The position numbers and the translations under genes are program-made. Positions 8,048-14,523 of a DNA stretch of 16,914 nt are shown piece by piece; the first letter of the stretch is position 1, and every line of letters starts with the position of its first letter. The DNA is from DATARH01 sp046724035 (GTDB lineage: Bacteria > Pseudomonadota > Alphaproteobacteria > ATCC43930 > CGMCC-115725), in contig JBKOVT010000259.1 of NCBI GenBank assembly GCA_046724035.1, forward strand, positions 1 through 16,914, given 5' to 3'. The notes under the pieces are model-generated. The model saw nothing but the letters and a program-made list of their open reading frames with translations, was not told where the DNA came from and searched no databases.

Positions 8048-8710
8048 ATGAAACGTTTTGTCATAGCGCTCTTGTTCGCTCCCATTGTGCTGGCCTCGCC
8101 AGCCCGAGCCGAGGATCCTCTCGGCTGCGCCCTGACCTCGGCTCCGCTCATGGCGCAGCCGGAGGGCAGCGTCCTGATCGGCTGCACCGGCGGTGTCACC
8201 GAGGCCTTCGGCGACCAGCTCGCGCTTGTGCTGACCAAGATCCTGCAGAACCGGATGGACCCGCAGGCCGTGCTGGCCAAGCTCGACGACATCGACAGCG
8301 TGCCGGACGAAGGCGCCGCCCGTATCGTCAGTGACGCGCAGCGCCACGCGATCATCGAGGCGTTGCACGGCAAGGACAGCGGCCAAGTCGCGATCGTCGC
8401 GCATCCGCTCGTCGAGGACAGCGCCGAATACGCCAAGGGCATTGCGACGCCGTTGACGATGGTCGGCTGGCAGATCGAAGGCAATCAGATCCGCCGCGCC
8501 GCGCCGAAAGCTCTCGAAAATCTCGCGGGGGTCGCAATCATCGTCCGCAACATTCCCTCCGCTCCGCCGAAGGCCTTGCAGCTGAAGAAAGCGCTGGCGG
8601 CCGGTAGCATCGGCGCACAGTTGGTCGCCGATCCGAGCGTGCCGGAAGGCGGCGCGATGATCTGGATCGGCCGCCGCCCGGTCTTTATGCAGGCCAACGC
8701 AAAGCAATAA
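8048..8710 (+). CDS. Exported protein of unknown function
   Basis: A 220-residue protein I do not recognise. Residues 1-21 are a clear signal peptide (MKRF, hydrophobic core, ARA before the predicted cut), so it is probably periplasmic. Two Cys at 27 and 46 could form a disulfide. The body is mixed alpha/beta with the segments GVTEAFGDQLALVLTKILQ (49-67), GQVAIVAHPLVEDSAEY (112-128), GVAIIVRNIPSAPPK (161-175) and GGAMIWIGRRPVF (201-213). There are no membrane helices after the signal. A TTG start 54 bases upstream is possible, but the signal peptide supports the ATG at 8048; its ribosome site is poor. It diverges from the lyase gene (85-base gap) and converges on the lipoprotein gene with 14 bases between stops. 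Codon use resembles the neighbours, so it is likely a real gene. Confidence 0.75.
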   Translation: MKRFVIALLFAPIVLASPARAEDPLGCALTSAPLMAQPEGSVLIGCTGGVTEAFGDQLALVLTKILQNRMDPQAVLAKLDDIDSVPDEGAARIVSDAQRHAIIEALHGKDSGQVAIVAHPLVEDSAEYAKGIATPLTMVGWQIEGNQIRRAAPKALENLAGVAIIVRNIPSAPPKALQLKKALAAGSIGAQLVADPSVPEGGAMIWIGRRPVFMQANAKQ

Positions 8711-8724
8711 TCAGCGCGCGAGAA

Positions 8725-9312
8725 TCAGCGCGGCGGGGCGGGAGCAAGCGCGGGTGCTGCCGCCGTAGGCGGCCGGGCGGCGCGCGCACCGTCCACGGCG
8801 GCGAGCTGCTGCGCGATCAGATCGGGCGGCACGGCGATCGTCTTCTCGTTGCCCGAGCGCGAGGTGAAGACGACCGCGAGGCCCTGCGGACTGCTGCGCA
8901 ACAGCGGCTCGGGGAGCGCGGCGGCGAACTCCTCGGCATAGGAGCAGCCGTTCTCGCAAGTGACCTCGCTCACCGTGATCGGGAGAAAGCGCAGCGTCTG
9001 ACCGCTCGCGAGGCGCGCCGCGTTCCAGTGGCGCGTCGGCCCGCCATAGCTGTCCTGCACATAAAGCTGATGCGCGACTTCGCCGGTGCGCGTGTCGATA
9101 AAGCTGCGCAGCAGATCGAAATTGGTGCTCGCGATTCCGAGATAGGGCTCGCCATGCCGGCGCTTTGGTCCGGCCAGCACGATGAACTTGCCGCCCTGTT
9201 GTTGGCTCACCTGCACTGCGTTCGGGTTTTGCGCGGCCAGTGGCGGCGCAGCGATGCTGGCGCAGCCGGCGAGCAAGATCGCCGCGGAGACGGCGACAGC
9301 AGACCGGCGCAT
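8725..9312 (-). CDS. Predicted lipoprotein of unknown function
   Basis: A 195-residue protein I cannot place in a known family. It begins MRRSAVAVSAAILLAGC; LAGC is a lipobox with lipidation expected at C17, so it is probably membrane-anchored in the periplasm. A second Cys pair, CENGC (119-123), could form a small disulfide loop. The middle (41-115) looks beta-rich, and the tail from about 178 is an Ala/Pro-rich disordered stretch. An in-frame ATG at 9336 exists but would put eight residues before the signal and overlap the CoA-transferase gene; the ATG at 9312 has TTGAGG just ahead and starts four bases beyond that gene's stop. It may be translationally coupled to the CoA-transferase, although no functional link is evident. 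Confidence 0.75.
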   Translation of the reverse strand: MRRSAVAVSAAILLAGCASIAAPPLAAQNPNAVQVSQQQGGKFIVLAGPKRRHGEPYLGIASTNFDLLRSFIDTRTGEVAHQLYVQDSYGGPTRHWNAARLASGQTLRFLPITVSEVTCENGCSYAEEFAAALPEPLLRSSPQGLAVVFTSRSGNEKTIAVPPDLIAQQLAAVDGARAARPPTAAAPALAPAPPR

Positions 9313-9316
9313 CGCC

Positions 9317-10450
9317 TCAACCGAACACGGTTTCATTGTCTTCGCCGAGCGCCGGCGCCGGTTTTGTGAATGGTGGACGCGCGCCGTCGAACGACAGCGG
9401 CAAGCCGACCAGTTCGAGATCGCTGTCCGGCCTCTTCTGGATCATGCCGAGCGCCCTTGTCTGCGCGTCGGCGACGACCTGGTCGAGCGTGTGGATCGGC
9501 CCGTTCGGGATGCCGGCGGCTTCGAGCAGCTTCGCCCATTCGGCTCGCGGTCGCGCCGCGAAGATCTCGGACAGGATCGGGACCAGCTCGGCGCGGTGCA
9601 CGACCCGGTCGCCGTTTGTGCGGAAACGCGGGTCTTCGGCAAGGCCGGGACGGTCCAGCGCGGCGCAGAGGCGGCGGAACAGATTATCGTTGCCGGCCGC
9701 CACCATCATATAGCCGTCGCTCGCGGCGAAGGCCTGGTAGGGCACGATCATGTCGACCCCCGAACCCTGCCGCTGCGGCAATTCCCGGTTCGACATATAC
9801 GCGGCCAACATGATCGTCATCCAGCCGAGCCCGGTTTCGAGGAGTGAGGTGTCGACGATCCCGCCCTGGCCGCTGCGGTCGCGCTCGCGCAATGCCGCGA
9901 GGGTGCCGATGACGGCCCACATCGCCGCACCCATGTCGATGATCGAGGCGGTGACCCGCACGGGCGGGCGACCGTCTTCGCCGAGCAGGCTCATGAGCCC
10001 GCTATAGGCCTGCATCATCGGGTCATAGCCGGGCCGGTCGCGCAACGGGCCGGTATTGCCGAAAGCCGCGAGGTTGCAGCAGACCAGCGCCGGTTTCTCG
10101 CTCAGGAGCGCCGAGGGCCCAAGCCCGTATTTGTCGAGTGCGCCATATTTCAAATTGTGGATCACAACATCGGCGCGTTCCAGGATCAGCCTGCGCAGCC
10201 GCGCCGCATCGGCGGGATCGGCGAGATCGATCGTGATGCCGCGCTTTCCCCGATTGACCGAATGAAAGCAGGTCGAGGCGCCTTCCTGGAAGGGCGGGCC
10301 CCAGCCGCGGGCCGCATCGCCGCCCTTTGGGTTCTCGACCTTGATGACCTCGGCACCAAGCTCGCCCAGGATCATGCCGGCATAGGGCGCGGCAATCGAA
10401 TGACCGATCTCGATCACCACAATCCGGGAAAGCGGACGAACGGAGGACAT
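9317..10450 (-). CDS. CaiB/BaiF (class III) CoA-transferase
   Basis: A 377-residue class III CoA-transferase, which moves CoA between carboxylic acids through an aspartyl-CoA intermediate. The N-terminal nucleotide-like fold reads IVVIEIGHSIAAPYAGMILG (10-29), LGAEVIKVENPKGGDAAR (31-48) and NRGKRGITIDL (66-76). The catalytic Asp is D143 in RPGYDPMMQAYSGLM, preceded by the FGNTGP loop (130-135). Acceptor acids in this family include carnitine, oxalate, mesaconate, itaconate and aromatic or alicyclic acids; none can be chosen here. The ATG at 10450 fits family N-termini and has GGTGA upstream; a GTG at 10462 in frame would add four residues. It is followed at once by the lipoprotein gene. It could supply the CoA ester used by the acyl-CoA dehydrogenase and enoyl-CoA hydratase encoded to the right. 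Confidence 0.92.
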   Translation of the reverse strand: MSSVRPLSRIVVIEIGHSIAAPYAGMILGELGAEVIKVENPKGGDAARGWGPPFQEGASTCFHSVNRGKRGITIDLADPADAARLRRLILERADVVIHNLKYGALDKYGLGPSALLSEKPALVCCNLAAFGNTGPLRDRPGYDPMMQAYSGLMSLLGEDGRPPVRVTASIIDMGAAMWAVIGTLAALRERDRSGQGGIVDTSLLETGLGWMTIMLAAYMSNRELPQRQGSGVDMIVPYQAFAASDGYMMVAAGNDNLFRRLCAALDRPGLAEDPRFRTNGDRVVHRAELVPILSEIFAARPRAEWAKLLEAAGIPNGPIHTLDQVVADAQTRALGMIQKRPDSDLELVGLPLSFDGARPPFTKPAPALGEDNETVFG

Positions 10451-10455
10451 TCGAT

Positions 10456-10518
10456 TCACCACGGCGAGAAAGAGGGCACGGAGTTACTAGGGCCGCGCGC
10501 ATCCCTCCGGCAACTCAT
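10456..10518 (-). CDS. Possible 20-codon leader ORF before the CoA-transferase gene
   Basis: ATG at 10518 is preceded by GGGAG four bases away and opens a 20-residue reading frame (MSCRRDARGPSNSVPSFSPW) that stops with TGA five bases before the CoA-transferase ATG. Such spacing suits translational coupling. The peptide has no recognised motif, and a chance ORF cannot be excluded in a gap of this size. Confidence 0.25.
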   Translation of the reverse strand: MSCRRDARGPSNSVPSFSPW

Positions 10519-10559
10519 TATTCTCCCTTCGCGCCCCTGCCTCGGGCGAACTCCACGGT

Positions 10560-11729
10560 TCATTTCTGTTTTGGCCGCGCCGCCAGGATGGCCTCGATCT
10601 GCTTGGTCGTGGCAGCGACCTGTCCCGGATAGGTTTTCGCCGACTTCGATTTCGGATAAGCCTCGACGACCGCGCTTTGCAGGTCGCGCAGCGCACCGCT
10701 CAAATCGACACCGGCGCTTTCCGCGATCTTCTTCGAAATGACCAGCGCCGCCGCCAGGCGCTCCTCGTACCAGCTATCGACATAATCATCGAAATCGTTG
10801 CTCGATCCGGGTTGCCGCAGCACGCGGATCTCCTGAGCGAGCCGGGCAATCCTGGCGCGCAGCGGCTCCCCCAGGGCGGCGGACGGCTCGAACGGGATCG
10901 CCGCGGGAAGCAGGAACGCGCGTTCGGAGTCGACGGCTGCATCCGGCGAACCCGAATCCGGCGCCGCTAAGGCCGAGATCAAATCGGGTTCGAGCGTCGG
11001 GCGCGCCGCAAGCCGGCGCAGCGCGGGCTGTCGCACATCCTCGGGGGTGAACCGGTCGGTGTATCCCGCCCATTTCCACAGCGGATCGGCGTCGGTGAGT
11101 TTCGCAAAGCCGGAATGAACTGCGACATTGCGCTCATCGACCGTCTGCTGGTCGCGTGCCGCGGTCGCGCGCTCGATCGCAATCTCGTCGGCCAGCATGC
11201 CGGTGCCGAGAATGCCGCCGGTCAGCACGGTCGCCAAAAGCACGGCGAGGCCCGCGGCGCCGGGGATTATGGCGCCGCGCTTCGCCGGGGGCGCGTTGAT
11301 CACCCAGGCGAGCCAAGCCATCAGAATGAGGGGGCCTAGCGTCGCCACGAGGAGCGAACTGCCTTTCGCCAGCGGCCCGAAGGCCAGGCTGTCGCTGTCG
11401 GAAACGGCGGCGCTGATTCCGATCGCGATCGCGATGCACGGCACAGTGAGGATTGCGATCAGCAGCCACAGGCCGAGCGCCACGGTCAGCTGCAGCCATC
11501 GGCGGTGAACCCGAAGCCAGCCGAAACCGCCGGCAAATACCGCGCCGATAACCACCGGCGCCAGCAGCAGCCACGACAACAAGACCGGCTGCAGCATCAC
11601 GAAGGCCATCGCGCCGCGCGACGGTCCATCGCCCCAGCCGGACCAGGCCCCCGGCATCAGGACGAGGCTGATGAACCAGGCATGCAGCAACGCCGCCACG
11701 GCGAGCGGCACGTTGAACATGTACTTCAT
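10560..11729 (-). CDS. Five-helix membrane protein with large soluble C-terminal domain, unknown
   Basis: A 389-residue protein I do not recognise. Hydrophobic segments at about 7-27, 44-69, 79-107, 124-146 and 154-176 predict five membrane helices; residues 180-389 are soluble, charged and mostly helical, with Ala/Asp/Arg-rich stretches and possible coiled-coil character near the C-terminus (SGALRDLQSAVVEA, TTKQIEAILAARPKQK). Short motifs such as DPLWKWAGYTDRFT (215-228) and DDYVDSWYEERLAAAL (near 318-333) could serve as family markers. The ATG at 11729 has GGAG about eight bases upstream; a second ATG three codons in is possible. The gene diverges from the acyl-CoA dehydrogenase gene and lies 97 bases from the CoA-transferase gene. 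Length, clean frame and ordinary codon use support a real gene, but the context gives no function. Confidence 0.75.
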   Translation of the reverse strand: MKYMFNVPLAVAALLHAWFISLVLMPGAWSGWGDGPSRGAMAFVMLQPVLLSWLLLAPVVIGAVFAGGFGWLRVHRRWLQLTVALGLWLLIAILTVPCIAIAIGISAAVSDSDSLAFGPLAKGSSLLVATLGPLILMAWLAWVINAPPAKRGAIIPGAAGLAVLLATVLTGGILGTGMLADEIAIERATAARDQQTVDERNVAVHSGFAKLTDADPLWKWAGYTDRFTPEDVRQPALRRLAARPTLEPDLISALAAPDSGSPDAAVDSERAFLLPAAIPFEPSAALGEPLRARIARLAQEIRVLRQPGSSNDFDDYVDSWYEERLAAALVISKKIAESAGVDLSGALRDLQSAVVEAYPKSKSAKTYPGQVAATTKQIEAILAARPKQK

Positions 11730-11878
11730 TCCCGTCTCTCCGCCGTCTTGGTCTTGTCGCGGTCGCCGGTAAGCTTGCTTGCCGCCCCCTGCCCTTATAG
11801 GCCTGCCGCGGTCTTCTCCGTGGTGAATTCACCGCCGGCCGCGCTATTTATGGTCGGAGAGCCGAGGAGGAGCGGGCG
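11730..11878. promoter_or_regulatory. Divergent intergenic region with a 12-bp palindrome
   Basis: This 149-base gap is the longest in the window and should carry both divergent promoters. It contains a perfect palindrome GGTGAATTCACC at 11822-11833. A TATTTA -10-like box at 11845-11850 lies 11 bases downstream on the plus strand, placing the palindrome over the expected -35 position of the acyl-CoA dehydrogenase promoter. That is a good site for a dimeric repressor of TetR, GntR or MarR type, but no regulator gene is in the window. Promoter boxes themselves are weak. Confidence 0.35.
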
Positions 11879-13090
11879 ATGCCCTATGGTGCAAATGGAC
11901 TTGGCGAGGCGGGCGATGGCGTGGCCGTGGCGCTCGGCGAGGACTACCCCGAATTGCGCCAATCCGTGCGCAAGATCTGCGAGAAATACCCCGGCGCCTA
12001 TTGGCGGCAGCTGGAAGACGAGCAGGCCTATCCGAGCCAGTTTATCGCGGAGTTGACCGAGGGCGGGTTTCTCGCCTCGCTGATCCCTGAGGAATATGGC
12101 GGCTCGGGGCTGCCGTTGCGCGCCGCCGCGGTGATTCTCGAGGAGATCAACGCCTCCGGCTGCACCGCCAGCCAGGGCCACGCCCAGATGTACATCATGG
12201 GCACGCTCATGCGCCACGGCAGCGAGGAGCAGAAGCGCCGCTACCTGCCGAAGATCGCCTCGGGCGAGTTGCGCCTGCAGGCCTTCGGCGTCACCGAGCC
12301 GACGACCGGCTCCGACACGACAAAGCTCAAAACCCGCGCGGTGCGCGGCGGCAATGGCGACCACTATCTCGTCACGGGGCAGAAGGTGTGGACCTCGCGC
12401 GCTCGGCATTCCGATCTGATGCTGCTGTTGGCGCGCACCACACCGGTCGAGGAGGTCAAGCGCCGCACCGACGGGCTCTCGGTGTTTCTCGTCGATCTGC
12501 GCGAGAGCCTTGGGAAGGGCCTCGAGATCCGGCCGATCGAGGCGATGATCAACCACAATACCAATGAGGTGTTCTTCGACAATCTGAAGGTTCCGGCGGA
12601 GAATTTGATCGGCGAGGAGGGCAGGGGGTTCCGCTACATCCTCGATGGTATGAATGCCGAGCGCATCCTCGTCGCGCAGGAATGCATCGGCGATGGCCGC
12701 TGGCTCCTGAAAAAGGGCATCGACTACGCCAAGGAGCGCGTCGTCTTCGACAAGCCGATCGGCCAGAACCAGGGCGTGCAGTTTCCACTGGCGCGCGCCT
12801 ACGCCGAATTGGAGGCAGCCGACATGATCTGCCGCCGTGCCGCCGCGCTGTTCGACGCCGGCAAGGAATGCGGCGCCGACGCGAACATGGCGAAGCTGTT
12901 GGCGTCAGAGGCGACATGGCATGCCGCCGACGCGACATTCCAGACCTATGGCGGGTTCGCTTTCGCCAAGGAGTACGACATCGAGCGCAAATGGCGCGAG
13001 GTGCGGCTCTATCAGACCGCGCCGATCTCGACGAACTTGATCCTCGCCTATATCGGCCAGCACGTCCTCGGCATGCCCCGCTCGTACTAA
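11879..13090 (+). CDS. Acyl-CoA dehydrogenase, IVD/LCAD-like active site
   Basis: A 403-residue FAD-dependent acyl-CoA dehydrogenase that should introduce a 2,3-double bond into an acyl-CoA and pass electrons to ETF. Visible elements are EEYGGSG (71-77), FGVTEPTTGSD (136-146, FAD contact), VTGQKVWTSRA (165-175), AERILVAQECIGDGRWLLKKG (260-280), QTYGGFAFAKEYDIERKWREVR (355-376) and a C-terminal LYQTAPISTNLILAYIGQ. The catalytic base of medium-chain enzymes aligns with Q379, whereas E261 sits where isovaleryl- and long-chain enzymes place theirs, so the enzyme probably uses E261 and may favour branched substrates. GAGGAGGAG before the ATG at 11879 fixes the start. It converges on the MmgE/PrpD gene with a 4-base overlap of stop codons. 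Confidence 0.93.
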   Translation: MPYGANGLGEAGDGVAVALGEDYPELRQSVRKICEKYPGAYWRQLEDEQAYPSQFIAELTEGGFLASLIPEEYGGSGLPLRAAAVILEEINASGCTASQGHAQMYIMGTLMRHGSEEQKRRYLPKIASGELRLQAFGVTEPTTGSDTTKLKTRAVRGGNGDHYLVTGQKVWTSRARHSDLMLLLARTTPVEEVKRRTDGLSVFLVDLRESLGKGLEIRPIEAMINHNTNEVFFDNLKVPAENLIGEEGRGFRYILDGMNAERILVAQECIGDGRWLLKKGIDYAKERVVFDKPIGQNQGVQFPLARAYAELEAADMICRRAAALFDAGKECGADANMAKLLASEATWHAADATFQTYGGFAFAKEYDIERKWREVRLYQTAPISTNLILAYIGQHVLGMPRSY

Positions 13091-14421
13091 GTACCTCCTA
13101 CAGCACCGGTGAATTTCTGCAAATTGGTCGTGCTCTCGAGCGTCATCACCGCATCCCACAGCGGTGCCGGGGCGCCGCAGGCGGCGAATTTGGCGCGGGC
13201 GGCATCGGGCGAGAGTGGGCGTGACGGGCTGCCGAGCACCTCGGTGATCTCGCAGGCGATCGTGCTTCTGTCGGCGAGGTCGAACTCGACAAGGACCGGA
13301 TGCATGGCGTTCGGGTCGGGGTTGTCGTTCGCGATGACCGACAGGCGGCGCGCAAGCGCGAGCGTCTCGGGATCTGTGAGCGCTTCCGCTGTGAAATCCT
13401 CAACTCCGACCGTGCCCTGCCTTAAGCACACCGCGCCGACATAGGAGAGGCACAGCCGGGCATAAGCGACCGCCATCCCCTCCTGCGGCGGTCGGCCGAC
13501 AAGACGATAGGTCAAGGGCGGCACCATAAAGCGCCCGGCCTTCACCTCCCCGGCTTTGACGCGATGTCGCGCGATGAGCTGTTGCAGCCCGTCGAGACCG
13601 CCATGTGTCGCGCGGCCGGAGGGCCACGGCTTGTGGCTCAACTCGCAGATGCGCCACGTCCGGCCGAGCGCATCGAAGGGCGCCGGATCGCTGTCGCCGT
13701 CGAACAATGCGAAATAGCCGAATGGTCCGGAAATCGGCGCGCGCGGGCCGGGCATGCCGCGCCGCGCCAGTTCGATGGCGGTCACCGCGGCGCGCGCCGC
13801 AAACCCCATCTGCATCGCCAATTGCGGGCTCGCCTCGACATGCGCCTGCATCGTGCCCGCGCATTGCCCGTAGTAGATGCCGAGCGCGTCGCGGGTCTGC
13901 TCGCCGTCAAGGCCGGCGAGCAGCGCGAGGGCCGCGGTCGCGCCAAAGCCGCTGCAATTGGCGGGGCGGAAGAACCGCATCGGCGCGCGCGAGCACAGTC
14001 CCAGGTTCACCGCGACATCGACACCGGCAACAACGGCGCGGATCAGCGACTCGCCGGATACATTACCCTCGCGCTCGGCCCAGCCAACGAGGCTCGGCAG
14101 GATCGCCGACACCGCATGGACGACCGCGCCTTCATGCACGCAATCGAATTCCTGCGAATGCACCTGGTAGGCGTTGACCATCGCGGCCTGGGCGAGCGGC
14201 AGTCGCTCGCCGCTGCCCCATACGGTCGCCTCCGCTGCGCCAGCGGACGCACCGGCCATACCGAGCACCTCATGCCGCCAGGGCGCACCCGCGCCGGCGA
14301 TCCCGACAGCCAGCGTGTCGGCGATGAATATCTTGGCCGCGGCGCGCGCCATCTCGGGCACCGCGCCGGTGGCAACCCGTGCGAGATGCGCGACGATCTT
14401 GTCGATGACCGGATCAGCCAT
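13087..14421 (-). CDS. MmgE/PrpD family protein, divergent paralogue
   Basis: A 444-residue member of the MmgE/PrpD family, which includes 2-methylcitrate dehydratase and cis-aconitate decarboxylase. The N-terminal all-helical domain holds AAAKIFIADTLAVGIAGA (27-44) and NAYQVHSQEFDCVHEGAVVHAVSAIL (83-108). From memory of cis-aconitate decarboxylase, the active-site Asp of the D-x-D-D motif is E91 here, one His is kept at H102, a second His is R152 and the Lys of the KPFH-like loop is missing. It therefore belongs to a different subgroup from its downstream-encoded partner's canonical form, and its reaction is unclear. TGAGGA precedes the ATG at 14421. It is the last gene of the minus-strand operon, separated from the other MmgE/PrpD gene by a REP-like element. 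Its stop codon overlaps that of the acyl-CoA dehydrogenase gene. Confidence 0.9.
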   Translation of the reverse strand: MADPVIDKIVAHLARVATGAVPEMARAAAKIFIADTLAVGIAGAGAPWRHEVLGMAGASAGAAEATVWGSGERLPLAQAAMVNAYQVHSQEFDCVHEGAVVHAVSAILPSLVGWAEREGNVSGESLIRAVVAGVDVAVNLGLCSRAPMRFFRPANCSGFGATAALALLAGLDGEQTRDALGIYYGQCAGTMQAHVEASPQLAMQMGFAARAAVTAIELARRGMPGPRAPISGPFGYFALFDGDSDPAPFDALGRTWRICELSHKPWPSGRATHGGLDGLQQLIARHRVKAGEVKAGRFMVPPLTYRLVGRPPQEGMAVAYARLCLSYVGAVCLRQGTVGVEDFTAEALTDPETLALARRLSVIANDNPDPNAMHPVLVEFDLADRSTIACEITEVLGSPSRPLSPDAARAKFAACGAPAPLWDAVMTLESTTNLQKFTGAVGGT

Positions 14422-14444
14422 ATGCCGCGGTCCTCAAAAGCCGC

Positions 14445-14514
14445 CTCCCGGCGAAAGCCGGGAGCCACGGTTCAGCAACTCGGCACGGATGAGTGGGTCT
14501 CGGCTTTCGCCGGG
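14445..14514. repeat. REP-like paired palindrome between the two MmgE/PrpD genes
   Basis: The first unit is a hairpin CTCCCGGC-GAAA-GCCGGGAG at 14445-14464. The second is CGGC-TTTC-GCCG at 14501-14512. The two units are inverted copies: 14447-14460 is the exact reverse complement of 14501-14514 (14 bp). About 40 bases lie between them. This head-to-head arrangement is that of REP/BIME elements, and GCCCCGGCGAAAGCCGGG-type palindromes are known as dispersed intergenic repeats in alphaproteobacteria. In the mRNA it could stabilise or separate expression of the upstream and downstream cistrons. The whole 102-base gap is otherwise empty. Confidence 0.75.
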
Positions 14515-14523
14515 GCGACGGTG

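Noticed and set aside
7258..8334. 358-codon plus-strand frame opposite the lyase gene
   Set aside because: Antisense shadow; the minus-strand frame carries DADTGYGN and KKCGH.
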